This document shows, one piece after another, positions 23,326 through 36,500 of a DNA stretch of 64,000 nucleotides. The translations under genes were made by a program, and so were the position numbers. Origin of the DNA: Glaciozyma antarctica PI12 (lineage: Eukaryota; Basidiomycota; Microbotryomycetes; Kriegeriales; Camptobasidiaceae); NCBI GenBank assembly GCA_002917775.1, contig KZ627157.1:1031454-1095453 (forward strand). The letters run 5' to 3'. Under the pieces are notes generated by a model that had not been told where the DNA came from, made no database searches, and saw only the letters and a list, made by a program, of their open reading frames with translations. Numbering within the stretch: position 1 is the first letter of the stretch; the number at the start of each line of letters is the position of its first letter.

Positions 23326-25821
23326 CTAAAACTCCAACCCCGACATCGCAACCTTGCCCGCCCCCGCGTGCTCCACCTCCTTCGCTCTCCGCCTCGCCTC
23401 CTTCTGCTCCCTCACTTGCTCCTTCCAATCCTCCGCGTCCTCACCGTCCTCCTCCCTCGCCTCCACGATCTTTCCATTCACCGCCTTGGCCTTCTTGACC
23501 TTTTTGAGCCTCCTCGCCTCCTTCTTCGCCTCGGCGTCCTCCTTCTGCGACCACGCCTTGGTCTGCACAGGCTTGCCCTTCTTGACCTTCTTCTTGTCCG
23601 GCACGACGACCTCGCCATCGACGACGGCAGCGCCATCGAGAGGTCGCTTCGCACCGAGTCGAGCTTCCCGAGACGCCTTGATCGCAGCGTTCTCCGAACG
23701 ACGTTGCTTCTCGCGAACCTTGTCGGCGTAAGCGTACTCCTCCCACTGTCGTCGCACTGGATCAGCTTCTCAATCGCGCGAGAAAGAGGAGAGGGAGCGT
23801 ACGTCGACCGTAACCTCCTCCCACTTGTCCTCCTTGCCCTTGATCTCGGGCATCTTGGGCAGCTTGAGCAGTCCAAACGACTTGGCGAGCTTAACGAGGT
23901 CGAGATCCTTGATGCGGAAGATGTACGACGCTTCGTGCTTCGAGTAAGCCCTCGCGAACGAGACGAACGCCTTCGTTCCCTGCGATAACGCATCAGCTCC
24001 ACCCCTTCTCTCCTCAGAACGCCACACTCACTCGCTCGTGCAGATCCCGATCAGTGAGAACCGTGGTACGGAACTCGGCCGCCAACTTGTTGGCCTCATC
24101 GGCGTCCGACAGAGCTCCCGAGTACTCGAATTTGCGCAACGGGACCTTGCGGACCTTCAAGAACTCTGCACGCTCATCAGCGCCCTTCCTCGCCTCTCAA
24201 CGCACGCAGACTCACCGACATACTCCTCCTCACGCCCTTTGTTCAACAACACAATCGCCTTGCCCTCCCTCCCAGCCCTCGCCGTCCTCCCGCACCGATG
24301 GCTAAAGACCTTGGGATCCTGCGGAGGGTCGATCTGGAGCACGACGTCGACGTCGGGGAGGTCGAGTCCGCGCGCAGCGACGTCTGTGCAGAGGAGGACG
24401 CCAGGGGTGGTAGCGGGGAGAGCGACGAAGGCGGCGAAAGTGGAGGAGCGGCGGATGGGGGACATTTGGCCGTGGAGGGAGTGGACGGAGAAGAGGGAGA
24501 TGGAGGGGTGGACGGAGAGGAGCTGTAGGAGAGGGCGTTAGAGATTGTAGAGAACGAGAAGGACGAACGCACCTTGTAGAAGTAGTCGACGCAGGCGCAG
24601 GTCGCAAAGTAGAGGATGAACTTGCGCGCTCCGTCCTTCTCGTGCTCCTGCTGCAAGATCTGAATCATCTTGACAAACTTCTCGTCGGCCTCGCAGACGA
24701 CGAAGCCATTTTGAAGACTGCTCAACGCCGCATCAGCTCCCTCCTGTGAAGCCCCTCGCACGCGATGAACGCACCTCGCTGGAGTCCGGCGATCACCTCC
24801 CTCCGTCTCCTTTCCCTTGCTCTGACTCTTGGCCTCGACCTTGACGACGACCCGAACGGGGTTCCGAAGACCGACTCGGACGAGCTGGCCTAACGCGTCG
24901 GTCATTGTTGCGGAGAAGAGACCTGTCCGGCGCTGCTTGGGGAGGTGCGAGAGGAGTCGAGTAAGAGTAGGGGTGAATCCAAGGTCGAGGAGGCTGCGTT
25001 CGAGCTCAAATCAGTTTCCTTGAATCCCCTTCCAGGGGCCTGAAGGGACGCACCGGTCCGCCTCGTCCATCACGAGCACCTCGAGTTCCTTTGTGCTTCC
25101 CACGCCCACCGCGTTCTCCGACTTACGGTTCTTTGGCCCCACGCTACTGCTTCCCAGCAAGAATTCCTCCAGTCGTCCAGGTGTACCGACGAGGATGTCG
25201 GCTCCAGTCTCGTAGAACGAGGCGATGTCGCTCGAGAGGGAGTTGCCGCCGATGAGAAGGAGAGGAGGGGGGAGGACGGGGGAGGTGGATGTCGAGGGCT
25301 GAGAGGCAATAAAGTGGGCAAAAACGGAGTGGATCTGCGTAGCCAGTTCGCTGCGAGAAACGCGTTAGCTAGGTCCCCAGCTGCTCGAGGATGGAAGGAG
25401 CGCACCGAGTAGGCGAGACGATAATGGCTCCAATCTCGCGCTTGCCCAACACCTTCTCCCGGCGCAAGATCTTCTCCAGCACGGGGATCACAAAGGCGAG
25501 CGTCTTTCCTGACCCAGTAACAGCCTGCAGGAATACGCAAAAATGAGCTCCTTGCTTCTCAACAGCTCGCGCGCAAGAACGCACCTCGACTACGACGTCC
25601 TTGTGCTGCATGAACAAGGGGATAGTGCTAGCTTGAACTGGAGTCATCTGCTCGAACCCCATGTCGCGTACGACGTCGGCGCTGTGGAGAGAAAAGGGTG
25701 AGCTCTCGGAGAAGTTGCTTCGACGGCGTTGCGAGTCTTACACCCAAGGAGACAGTGCCGGGTTTAGCTTGGACCAAGGCCCAGCATAGGAAGGAGCTTG
25801 AGTTAGTCTGTCGAGAGACAT
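23326..25821 (-). CDS. SPB4: DEAD-box RNA helicase SPB4 (60S ribosome biogenesis)
   Basis: Nucleolar ATP-dependent helicase of 27S pre-rRNA maturation (DDX55 orthologue). Starts [20 protein letters not shown]. Motifs in order: Q-motif region [18 protein letters not shown]; motif [12 protein letters not shown]; motif Ia SPTRELATQI; GG motif LLLIGGNS; Ib GTPGRL; motif II VMDEADRLLDLGF; motif III SATMT; then [15 protein letters not shown], motif [20 protein letters not shown] and motif [17 protein letters not shown]. The SPB4-specific tail follows ([54 protein letters not shown]) with a Lys-rich end. The 5' end is divergent from histone H4. Confidence 0.95.
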
Positions 25822-26081
25822 CGTTTGGTTGCTGTGAGTCGGAGTGGGAGCCCAGCAGGGAGCGCAACGAGAAATCTGGCCAAGTCCGAATATTCGCGTT
25901 AAATTGTGAATGCTAGGTGGACGTAACGGATACCAACGGGAAAATTAAGAGAAAAGGGAGATCGGTACGAAAGGTTTCCTCGCTCCCGTCCTCCTCCTCC
26001 TTAAGACTTAAGACTCGAAAAACTCGTATTTGCACAACAACACCCAGCAACACCCCAAACAACCCCGACTCTCTATCAATC
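25822..26081. promoter_or_regulatory. divergent SPB4/H4 promoter and H4 5' UTR
   Basis: About 260 bp between the helicase ATG and the A of the split H4 start codon. The right half is C/A-rich (repeated caacacc/ccaaac) like a leader. No histone H3 partner gene lies opposite; the usual fungal H3-H4 divergent pairing is absent here. Confidence 0.45.
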
Positions 26082-26895
<814 letters not shown>

Positions 26896-27150
26896 GCAAC
26901 GGCGCATCGTGCTGGCTTGCGCGCCTGGCGACGAGTGTACGAGGGAGTGTGCTTTTTCGATAGTCGTTGTTTCTAAATGTTCAAATCCTTTTGCTGTGAT
27001 CCTCGCCTGTTGGCCCTTGAGAGACCGCGAGCTACGGAACGCCTTGAGAGCAAGGAGAGATATCTGAGACGGAGACAGCGGAGCTCCTCGACGCCACGGG
27101 ATCGAATCGTTCCTATCGCGCGGGCTTCCTCTCCCCAACAACTCGCAACC

Positions 27151-29450
27151 ATGGCCACGACCCCGATCGTAAGCTCCACAGCTAAGCTCACCGTACCACG
27201 CTCATCCCGTGCAGTCCGTCGGCCCTCCTCGCCGCGTCTTCTACGGATCCCTCGTCCACTCCCTATCCCTCGTCGAGCTCGAGTACGCCCAGAACGCTCT
27301 GCTCGGAGTCACTGCCGCAGGAGTGATTGCGTTTATCGAACGGGAGGTAGCGGAGGAGGACATTGCGAAGAGGCTGCAGGCGCGGGGATGGCAGGGAGCT
27401 GAGGTGGTTACGATGGCGAAGGGAGAGTTCCTCGTGCCTGGGTGAGCCGGGTCAGTGTGGAGTGCGGCGGACGGTGCTGAATTATGATTGCTAGGCTCAT
27501 TGATACGCACACGCACGCCCCTCAGGTACGACGGCGTCTCGTCGAACGTGCAGAGCCAGAGCTAATCTCTTCGCGTGTCAACAGTTCCCCAACCTCGGCT
27601 TTGGACAGCAGTATGAGCTGCTGGATTGGCTTACGTTCGCTTGCAGCGTTCTCGAAGATTCTGGGAGGGTGCTAACGAACCTCTGACTGCTGCAGGAACG
27701 TCACCTTCCCTACCGAAGCGAAAGTGCGTCTTACGAAGCTCTGGAACGCGCTATGGCTGACCCATCGCAGTTCTCCGATCCTACGTACGCACGAAGGACC
27801 TACGAATCCGTCGTTCAGCGAGTCATCAACGCCGGCACGACGACGGTCTGCTATTACGGCACGATCCACCTCACAACTAAGATCCTCGCCACCATCTGCC
27901 ATCGCAAGGGACAGCGAGCGTATGTTGGAAAATGCAACATGGACCGGGAGAGCGCTCCTAACTACACTGAGAAGTCGGTTCGTCGAACGAGCTGCCTCCA
28001 TCGCCTCTTCCCGACTCACACCACTTTCGCAGGCGGCTCACAGCATCGCCGACACGAAGGAATTCGTGACCTTTGTGCGAACACACTGCGTCTCTCCTAC
28101 CCCCATCGCCTCCCCAGACGGTAACCTCGCTCTCTCCCTCGCCTCTCCTCCCCTCTCGCCTCTCGAGCTCCCCTCCTCCCCCACTCTATCCGCCTCCTCC
28201 ACCCCCACCTCCTTCCGCAGTCGCACGAATAGCCTCTCGAATGGGAACGCCGGGAGGATCGCAAAGAACATGTTCAGCAAGACGTCCCTCGTTCAGCCGA
28301 TCCTGACGCCGAGGTTCGCCATCTCGTGCTCCGACGCTCTCCTCGCTGGATTGGGCGCGATGCTCGCCAAGGACCCAACGCTTCCTATCCAAACGCATCT
28401 CGCTGAGAACCCGAGCGAGATCGAGTTTGCAAAGTGTGCGTTCGTTTCGCAATCTCGCTGGAGGAGGAAACTGATGCGACGTCGACAGCGCTCTTCCCTT
28501 CCGCCGAGTCGTACACCGCCATCTACGAGCAATTCAATCTCTTGCGAGGGAACACGGTCCTGGCCCACTGTGTGCACCTCGAGGAATCCGAGCTGCAGCT
28601 CATCAAGAAGCGAAATTGCGGCATCTCGCACTGCCCCACGTGCGTCCTCCCCTCCTTCGCAAACTTCCAGACTCACGCCCTCTCCAGCTCCAACTTCAAC
28701 CTTCGAAGCGGCACCACGCGCGTCGGCGACATGCTCGACCGCGGTATCAAGGTCTCTCTCGGCACCGACATCTCAGGCGGATTCGGTCTCGGAATCCTCA
28801 CAGCCCTGTACGTCCCTCCCTCCCCCTCCTATCCCTCCTAACGCCCCTCCAGGCGGCAAGCTTCTATCGCTTCCAAAGTCCTCATCGTCCAATCCCGCGA
28901 ATGTGGAACCCTCCCCACCCCTCCCGCGACACTCACCACCGCCCCCGATTCTGCGACTGGCTACCCAGCGGGATATTTCGCCTCGCGCCACCTTAATCTT
29001 GAAGCGCTGTTCTACCTCGCTACTCTCGGAGGAGCGGCGGTGTGCAACCTCGAGGACCGCGTAGGAAATTTCGTGGTTGGGAAGGAGTTTGATGCGCTGT
29101 TGGTGAGGACGGGGCAGGAGGTGGAGGTGGAGGAGGATGATGATGATGAGGAGATTTATAAAGCTATGCCGGATCGATTGGCGGAGGGGATGAATCCGGG
29201 ATTGTTTGTGGAGGAGGAGGATTCGCTCGAGAGGCTGTTTGAGAAGGTGCGTTTTTGTGCGCTGGGCTGGGGAAGGGCGAGCTGACGTTTTTGGGGGTGC
29301 GAGCAGTTCTTGTTCTCGGTGCGTTCTCGTTTGATGTTCAACGGTGCGAGGAGGCTGAGCTGATGGTCTCGTTGGTAGGGAGACGATCGCAACATCGCAA
29401 GCGTGTTTGTGCGAGGTCGCTGTATCGGTGGAGCGCGACCTCTCCAGTGA
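27151..29450 (+). CDS. GUD1: guanine deaminase
   Basis: Hydrolyses guanine to xanthine in purine catabolism. Start MATTPI, then VFYGSLVHSLSLVELEY; the first metal motif FLVPGLIDTHTHAPQFPN; YARRTYESVVQRVINAGTTT; VGKCNMDRESAPNY; QTHLAENPSEIE; TVLAHCVHLEESELQLI; the ISHCPTCVLPSFANF variant of the HCP loop; KVSLGTDISGGFG; and the C-terminal GGAAVCNLEDRVGNFVVGKE segment. These are diagnostic for the family. A low-complexity Ser/Pro insert of about 55 residues interrupts the region after RTHCVSPTP, and an acidic run (EVEVEEDDDDEE) lies near the C-terminus. It ends IGGARPLQ. Confidence 0.93.
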
Positions 29451-29594
29451 GGCGAGCGAGGATGTAGATGTGGAAGAAGGGGAGATACGTAAACGTAGTA
29501 GAGCAGCTTTAGTGCAGGAAGCAGTGTTGGAGTCGGTCCTCGAAGCTCATACAGCTCTTACACCCTGCTCTATCAGTCCCCTCGTCGCCCCCAA

Positions 29595-30496
29595 TCAATC
29601 TGAATCGCTTCCACTCCCACTTCCCACCTCTCCGTCGTCCTCTCCATCACTAGCAATATCGGCACCTCCCAAAGCGAACTCAGCCATCGCGATTGCGAGG
29701 CTGCGAATGATGATCTTGTCGATCGGTTTTCCCTCAGGGTTGAGATACTCTGCAGGAATACAGTTGTGCTTGTCCTTGATCCTGCACCGGTCGTCAGTCC
29801 CGTCTCGCAGGGAGCAGCGAGAGAACGGACCGAGGATCAGCTCCCGCTTCGAGCAGCATCTCGACCACTCCTTGACGCGCCTCGTCGTGCTCAATCTTGA
29901 CGGCAAGGTGGAGAGGAGTGGCGCCATCTAACCGGTTCTGGAGGTCCATGTCGGTGCCTGAGAGGGGGAGTGAGCTGGGGACGAGGGCGGATGCGGAGAG
30001 GACGGACCGTCGTGTTCTAGGAGGAGCTCGAGAGCAGTAGGAGAGGGAGTGGAGGCGCTGTGGGAAGGTTAGCCGTAGCTTCCAGGAGACGGGAGTGGAG
30101 CGTACGCGTAGTGAAGAGCTGAGGGGAGCGCAGGGGGGTCAGCTCGAGATCCTGTATCCTCCCTCGTGTCTCCTCAGCCTGCGAAAGTGATTCCATCCAG
30201 CTCCACTCTCCTTATTGCCGCATCTCCTAGCCTTGCCAAGCTGTCCCATCCTCGACACGCGCCTGCTCGGGCTGGAGCTGCCACCAACGCCGACCCGACT
30301 CACCTGTTTGTCCCAAGCCATCCCGGAAGTTGACGTCGTAGTCCTCTGGAGGGTTGTCGGTAAAGATCGAGCTCATGAGTTCTCCTGCGTCCGTCTTTGC
30401 TGCAAAGAGGAGCTGTTCGTCTGAGAGGTTGAGAAGGGGGGTGAGCTCTCCGTCGGGGTTCTCGCGGAGGAGAGAGTGCTCACTCGGGGAAGCCAT
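29595..30496 (-). CDS. ankyrin-repeat protein
   Basis: About 180 residues. The N-terminus (MASPSEHSLLRENPDGELTP) is followed by LSDEQLLFAAKTDAGELMSS and VNFRDGLGQTALHYAAS, the first ankyrin unit. A second unit reads NRLDGATPLHLAVKIEHDEA with RQGVVEMLLEAGADPRIKD, and a final one KHNCIPAEYLNPEGKPID. The tail is acidic (ASDGEDDGEVGSGSGSDSD). Size and acidic tail recall the small Rps3 chaperone Yar1, but I cannot confirm orthology. The 5' end lies only about 70 bp from the proposed SMC4 start, so the two share a promoter. Confidence 0.85.
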
Positions 30497-30569
30497 CTCG
30501 TAGGCGAAAGGTCGCGACTAGTTAGAGCTGCAGTCTGCGAGAGCGAGAGGGCGTCGAAGTCGTAGGCTA
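30497..30569. promoter_or_regulatory. short divergent promoter, ankyrin gene / SMC4
   Basis: Very compact if the proposed SMC4 first exon is right. AT-rich runs (gtaaatatttaattttg and ataaatatattcgaatat) lie just inside the proposed SMC4 intron and might instead be the true SMC4 core promoter. Confidence 0.4.
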
Positions 30570-33500
30570 ATGCTGGCTGAGCAGAAATCCACGACCAAGT
30601 CTGTAAATATTTAATTTTGTTACCCCCCGCTGGATAAATATATTCGAATATTTGGCGCTCTTGAGTCTTGTTGTTCGCGGCGGCTCCTTCTCTCTTCCCA
30701 CTCTCACTCGAGTTCTCGCCCAAGCTGCCACCACGCAGGAAACCTTCAGGGGCGGTAGAGTCTGCCCCTTCAACTTCAACGACGAGAACTCGTCCCACCA
30801 GAGCTTCAAGCAACAAACCAACGTCTCCTCCATCCGACTCTCCCTCTCAGGAACAGGACGACGACGAAGAGGAAGAAGAGGAGGACGTCAAGCCTGTCAT
30901 CAAGACCCGCGCCACTCGTGCCTCTCGCTCCTCCGTCCCCGTAGCTCCAGCTCCAGCCAGGTCGACGCGCACACGGGACTCGCTCGCGTCCACCGCGTCG
31001 ACTTCCGCCAAGGGCAAGGCCGCCGCAGCGCCCAAAGCAAAGGCAGCTCCTCCGGCACGAGGGAGGAGGACGCGTGGATCGGAGGCGTCGTCCGTCGCGG
31101 AGGAGGACGAGGAGGAGGATGAGGAGGAGGAGGAGGAGGAGGAGGAAAGTGACGCCGAGGAGAGTGAGGAGGAGGTCGTGAAGAAGCCTGCGCGGAGGGG
31201 AGCGAAGAAGGTCGTTGTTCCTCCTTCGCCGTCGGAGGCGACGGAGGAGGAAGCGAGTGAGGAGGACATCAAACCGGTCGTCGGGCGCAAGGGCCGGGCT
31301 GCAGCTGGGAAGAAGGCGAGCAAGGTTATCGAACCGCCTTCGCCTGAGACGGTGGATGAGGATGATGAAGAGGAAGAGGAGGAGGCGAGTGAGGAGGAGG
31401 AGGTTGGCGAGGAGGAGGACGAGGACGAGGCGCCCAAGGCGCGGCGAGGCAACAACAACACACGCACTCCCACCAAGTCGAAGCCCTCCAAGCGCATTAT
31501 CGAATCTCCCTCCCCTTCCCCCTCAGACCTCCCCGTCCCCAACGAACTCTCCACCCCCGCCGACTCGGATTCCGACTCCGAAGTCGCTGCCGACCTCCTC
31601 CCTCCCGCCACTCCTCGCGCCGGCGCCGCTCCCAAAGCCGAACCCACCACCCCGACGCTCGACTCCTCTCAAGAAGCAGCTCAGCTCCCTTCTCCCGCTC
31701 CCTCTCCGCCTCGTGCGCCCCCGATCAGCGTCGCGCCGACAGCCCACGACTTGGCTTCGGCTGCGAGGATGGCGGCGTTGAACCATGCGGCGCAGGAGAA
31801 GGAGCGGGAGAAGGAGAGGGAGGGGAAGCCGCGTCTGGTCATTCACCAGATGGTGCTCGAGGACTTTAAGAGTTACCGCGGACGAGGAGTCATCGGACCG
31901 TTCCACAAGGTGGGTTCGCTTTCGGTCTCCCTCCCGAATCTCGCAAACTGACGGCGAGGAAACGCAGTCCTTCTCCTCTATCGTCGGTCCCAACGGTTCC
32001 GGCAAGTCCAACACGATCGACGCCCTCCTCTTCGTCTTCGGCTACCGCGCGACCAAGATGCGTCAAGGGAAGCTAAGCGAGCTGATTCACAACTCTGGCT
32101 CCTCTGCTCCCGCCGAAGGAGAGGTTGTCGAGCCCGCTGCGGAGGTCGAAGGAGCGGAGTACGACGAGGAGAGTGAGGAGGATTGGGACGCGCCGGGGAA
32201 GAAGAAGGGGAAGGGGAAGGGGAAGAAGGGGAAGAAGGGACCGGCGGTAGATGAGAGTCACCTTATTCAGTCCTGTACTGTCGAGGTTTGGTTCCGCGAG
32301 ATCATCGACTTGGTGAGTCTTTCCTTCTCTGCGTAGCGCGAAGTGGAAGCTGATGCGAGCTTCGCTACGACAGCCTGGTCGAGACGACTTTACCGTCGTA
32401 CCCGATTCGCAACTCGTCGTCGCTCGTACGGCTTACCGCAACAACTCGAGTCGCTACACGTGCGTTGTCCCTCCCTCCATCCGAGCTGCTCCTCACTCTC
32501 GCAACGCAACGCAGGATCAACGGCCGAACTTCGAGCTTCACCGAAGTCACGACGCTCCTCAAGGCTCGCGGGATCGACCTCGATCACAAGCGGTTCCTCA
32601 TCCTCCAGGTGCGTCGCCCTTCGTTACGTCCATGCAGAGCTCGCTAATCGCCTCGCTGCTCGCAGGGAGAAGTCGAGTCGATCGCGCAGATGAAGCCCAA
32701 GGGCGCGACCGAGCACGACGAGGGACTGCTCGAGTACCTCGAAGACATCATCGGGACTTCCAAGTGCGTTCCTCTTCGTGTGTCATGTAAGGGAATAGCG
32801 GCTGACGAGCGAGAGCAGGTACAAGGTCGAGATCGAGAAGGCCATTGTCGAAGTCGAGCGCCTGAACGACGCGCGCGGAGTCCAGATGAACCGCGTCAAG
32901 CTCGTCGAACGGGAGAAGAGTGCTCTCGAGGTGCGTTCCCTGCGTGCGATCCGTGTCCGTGGGTGGGCAGAACTGACGAGGACTGAATGCAGGGACGGAA
33001 GAAGGAGGCGGACGCGTTCCTCAAGGATCAGAACGAGCTTGTGCATAACCAGTCGGCGCTCTTCCAGGTCAACATTCACCAGGCGTCGCAGAATAGCCAG
33101 GTGTATGAAGAGGCGGTCGTGCGTTTCTCTCGTGCTTTATTTTCTAGCGAGGAACGAACTGATGCGGGGCTGGTGATAGAACGAAGCGAATCTCGATCTC
33201 GAGCTCGAGGTCGCGGCGCAAGCGGGCAGTCGCAAGGAAGTCGACGATCTTCAAGTCGAGTTCGACAAGCTCGTAGCGGATACCAAGGTGCGCTCGCGCA
33301 AGCGCTTCTCTCCGCACCTACGCTGACCCCACGCGGAACAGGACGCCGAGAAGGAGACGAACGAGCTATCAAAGCAGCTCGCCGTGTTCGACAAGACGGA
33401 CGTGCAGCTGCAGGAGAAGAAGAAGTCGATGCTCGCCAAGTCGAAGAAGCTCAAGAAGTCGCTCACGGACGACAAGCACGCGTGCTCTGAGGCGCAGACG

Positions 33501-36500
33501 TGGGTTAAGAACCACGAGGAGGCGATTGACAAGGTTCGGGGCGAGCTCGACAAGATGGAGGGGACGCTGGAGAAGGAGGAGACGGAGTTGGAGAAGGTCC
33601 GCGACGGGCTGAAGGGTGCGTTTGCGTTCGCTTTCTCGTCGTGCTGGAACGGCAGCTGATCGGGATGAGGACGCAGGCAAGACGGAGGTCTTCTCGACTC
33701 AGATCGAGGAGCTTCAGGCCGACCTCCAACCGTGGGCGGCCAAGATCGCAGAGAAGCAAGCGGGTATCGACCTCGCGACTCACGAGCGCGACCTCCTCAT
33801 CGAGAAGACCGACTCGATCAAGGCTGCGATTGCTGAGGCGGAGGCGACGCTCGAGAAGCTTGCGGGCGACGACGAGGCCAAGGTGCGTCCTTGCGGTTCT
33901 GCTGATGGTTCGGTAGCTCACGCCGGATTCTATCGCAGCACGAGCGTCTCAAGACTTTGTTGGCGGAGAAGAAGGACGTCGAAGGCCAAGTCGCGTCACT
34001 TCAGGCCAAGCTCAGCGTTCGTCTTTTCGCTGTGCTCCTTTGACCCCTCGGCTGACCTTGGACATTCCGCAGAGCATGCAAGCGGAGGACACGAAGCTTC
34101 GGTCGAAGGCTACCGCTGCGAGGCAGAAGTCAGACGAAGCCAAGGCATCGCACTCGGCTAGTCGATCCCAGGGCAACGTCCTCTCGAGCTTGACGAAGCT
34201 CAAGGAGCAAGGTCGCCTCGCAGGATTCCACGTGCGTTCTTCCTCTACCGACCGAGCGAAGCTCAGGCTGACCCGTTTCTTGCCAACAGGGACGCCTCGG
34301 AAACCTCGGCCGCATCGACGACAAGTACGACGTCGCCATCTCGACTGCCTGCGGGGGACTCGACAACCTCGTCACCGACACCATCTCCGTCGGACAAGCT
34401 TGCATCGAGCACCTTCGCAAGAACGACCTCGGCCGCGCCAACGTCATGTGCCTGGACCGAATCGCCGCTCGCGACATGAGTCCCGTTCAGACCCCCGAGA
34501 ACGCTCCCCGACTCTTCGACCTCATCACCGTCAAGGACCCCAAGTTCGCTCCTGCCTTCTTTCAACTCCTCACCCACACGCTCGTCGCGACCGACCTCGA
34601 CCAGGGCAAGCGTCTCGCGTTCGGCGCGGGAAACAAGCGCTGGAGGGTCGTCACGCTCGACGGGCAGCTCATCGACGTCTCGGGAACGATGTCGGGAGGA
34701 GGAGGACGACCTGCGAAGGGCAAGATGAGCTCCAAGATCGTTGCGGACGAGGTCTCGCCGGAGCTGGTCGCCAAGTGCGAGCAGGAGCAGCAGGTTGCGG
34801 TGGAGGCGTTGCGCGTCTTTGCGGATGGTAGACAGAAGGTCGATAGGGACCTTACGCTGCTCAGCAAGAGGTTGCCGGAGATCGACCTCGCCATCTCGAA
34901 GGCCGAGATGGACCTCACGACGGGGGAGAAGCGCAGGGAGGAGGCAGAGAAGCGTCTCGCCGAGTTGAGGTGAGCTCGAGTTCGCCGCTCTCTTCGCTGC
35001 GACTGACTCTTCTACAACCCTCACAGCGCGCAGAAGAAGCCCGACGCCGGCGACGCCAAGAAGATCGCGCAGTTCGAGATGGACGTCGCCTCGCTCTCGA
35101 AGGAACTCGTCCAACTTCAGAAGCAGTCGTCCGCCATCGAAGACAAGATCAAGGCTCTCCAGGAGAAGATTCTCGAAGTCGGCGGCGTCAAGCTTCGCAG
35201 CCAGCAGACCAAGGTGCAGGATCTCAAGGCTCAGATCGACCACGCCAGCGACCGCCTCACCAAGTCGGAAGTCGGGCGCGCCAAGTCGGAGAAGGACGCC
35301 GCGAAGCTCACCAAGTCGATCGAGGCGAACGAGGGCTCGCTCAAGCTCACCGAAGGCGAGCTCGAGCAGCTCTCGGAGCAGATCAAGAACGGCGCCGAGG
35401 CGTCGGAAACGGTGCGCAAGGCGGTCGAACAGGCGCAGGATATCCTGTCGGGCAAGCGGGACGACCTCGCTGAGATGAAGAAGGATCTCGACGAGAAGGT
35501 CGCCATCATCACTCAGTTCCGCAAGCGCGAGGTGCGGACTCTTTCGTCCTTTCCCTTTTTGACGGCGGCTGATCTTTGCTCTTTGCAGCTCGAGCTCAAG
35601 CAGCACCTCGGCGCTCAGCAGAAGCTTCTCGACGAATCCAAGCACGCCGTTACGTACTGGAGCGACAAGCTTGGAGAGCTACAGCTCAACGACATTGACG
35701 AGTTCGTTTTCTCGCTTTCGATGCGGGGTCTGAGCTGATAGTCGCGCTACAGGGACGACGACGACGACGAGGAAGAGGACAAGGACGATCAGAACGTGCT
35801 TCGACGATGAGAACGTCCTTCGCCAATGGACCGCCGAGGAGATCCCCGAGCTCGACGTCAAGGTTCTTAAGGCAAAGATCTCTGCGCTCGAAGGTGCGTC
35901 CTTTATTCTCCCGTTCGCAGTGGGATGGGACCTGACCGTTCGCCCACAGAACGTATTTCGCGATCCAACCTCGACCTCTCTGTCCTCAAGGAGTACGCTC
36001 GACGCGAGAAGGAGTTCATGCAGCGAGCAGCCGACCTCGACGCCGTTACGAAGGAGCGCGACGGTGCGAAGAAGCTCTCGGACGACTTGCGGAATCAGCG
36101 CCTCAAGGAGTTCATGGAGGGCTTTGGCATCATCTCGATGAAGCTCAAGGAGATGTACCAGGTTCGTCGTCGCTCCCTCTTACATCGACGTCGCTAACGT
36201 CGCATTGACGCAGATGATCACGCTCGGCGGCAACGCAGAGCTCGAGCTTGTGGACTCGCTGGATCCGTTCTCAGAAGGCATCATTTTCAGCGTCATGCCG
36301 CCGAAGAAGAGCTGGAAGAACATTTCGAACCTCTCCGGAGGTGAGAAGACGCTCAGCTCGCTCGCTCTCGTTTTCGCACTCCACGTCTTCAAGGTGAGAC
36401 TTTGCGTCTTCATCGAAGAGAGTCCTCGTTACTCATCATGTATCCGCTCCAGCCCACTCCCCTCTACTTCATGGACGAGATTGACGCCGCGCTCGACTTC

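Noticed and set aside
27085-27125. Possible tRNA B-box (ggatcgaatcg)
   Set aside because: No cloverleaf could be drawn around it and it lies in the leader/promoter of the guanine deaminase gene.
30847-31650. Minus-strand open frame of 267 codons rich in Ser
   Set aside because: Complement of the Glu/Asp-rich SMC4 N-terminus; acidic codon runs read as poly-Ser on the other strand.
34263-35645. Minus-strand open frame of 460 codons opposite SMC4
   Set aside because: Complement of the SMC4 coiled coil; Leu/Arg/Asp-biased composition follows from GC-rich codon bias and the plus strand aligns with SMC4 throughout.
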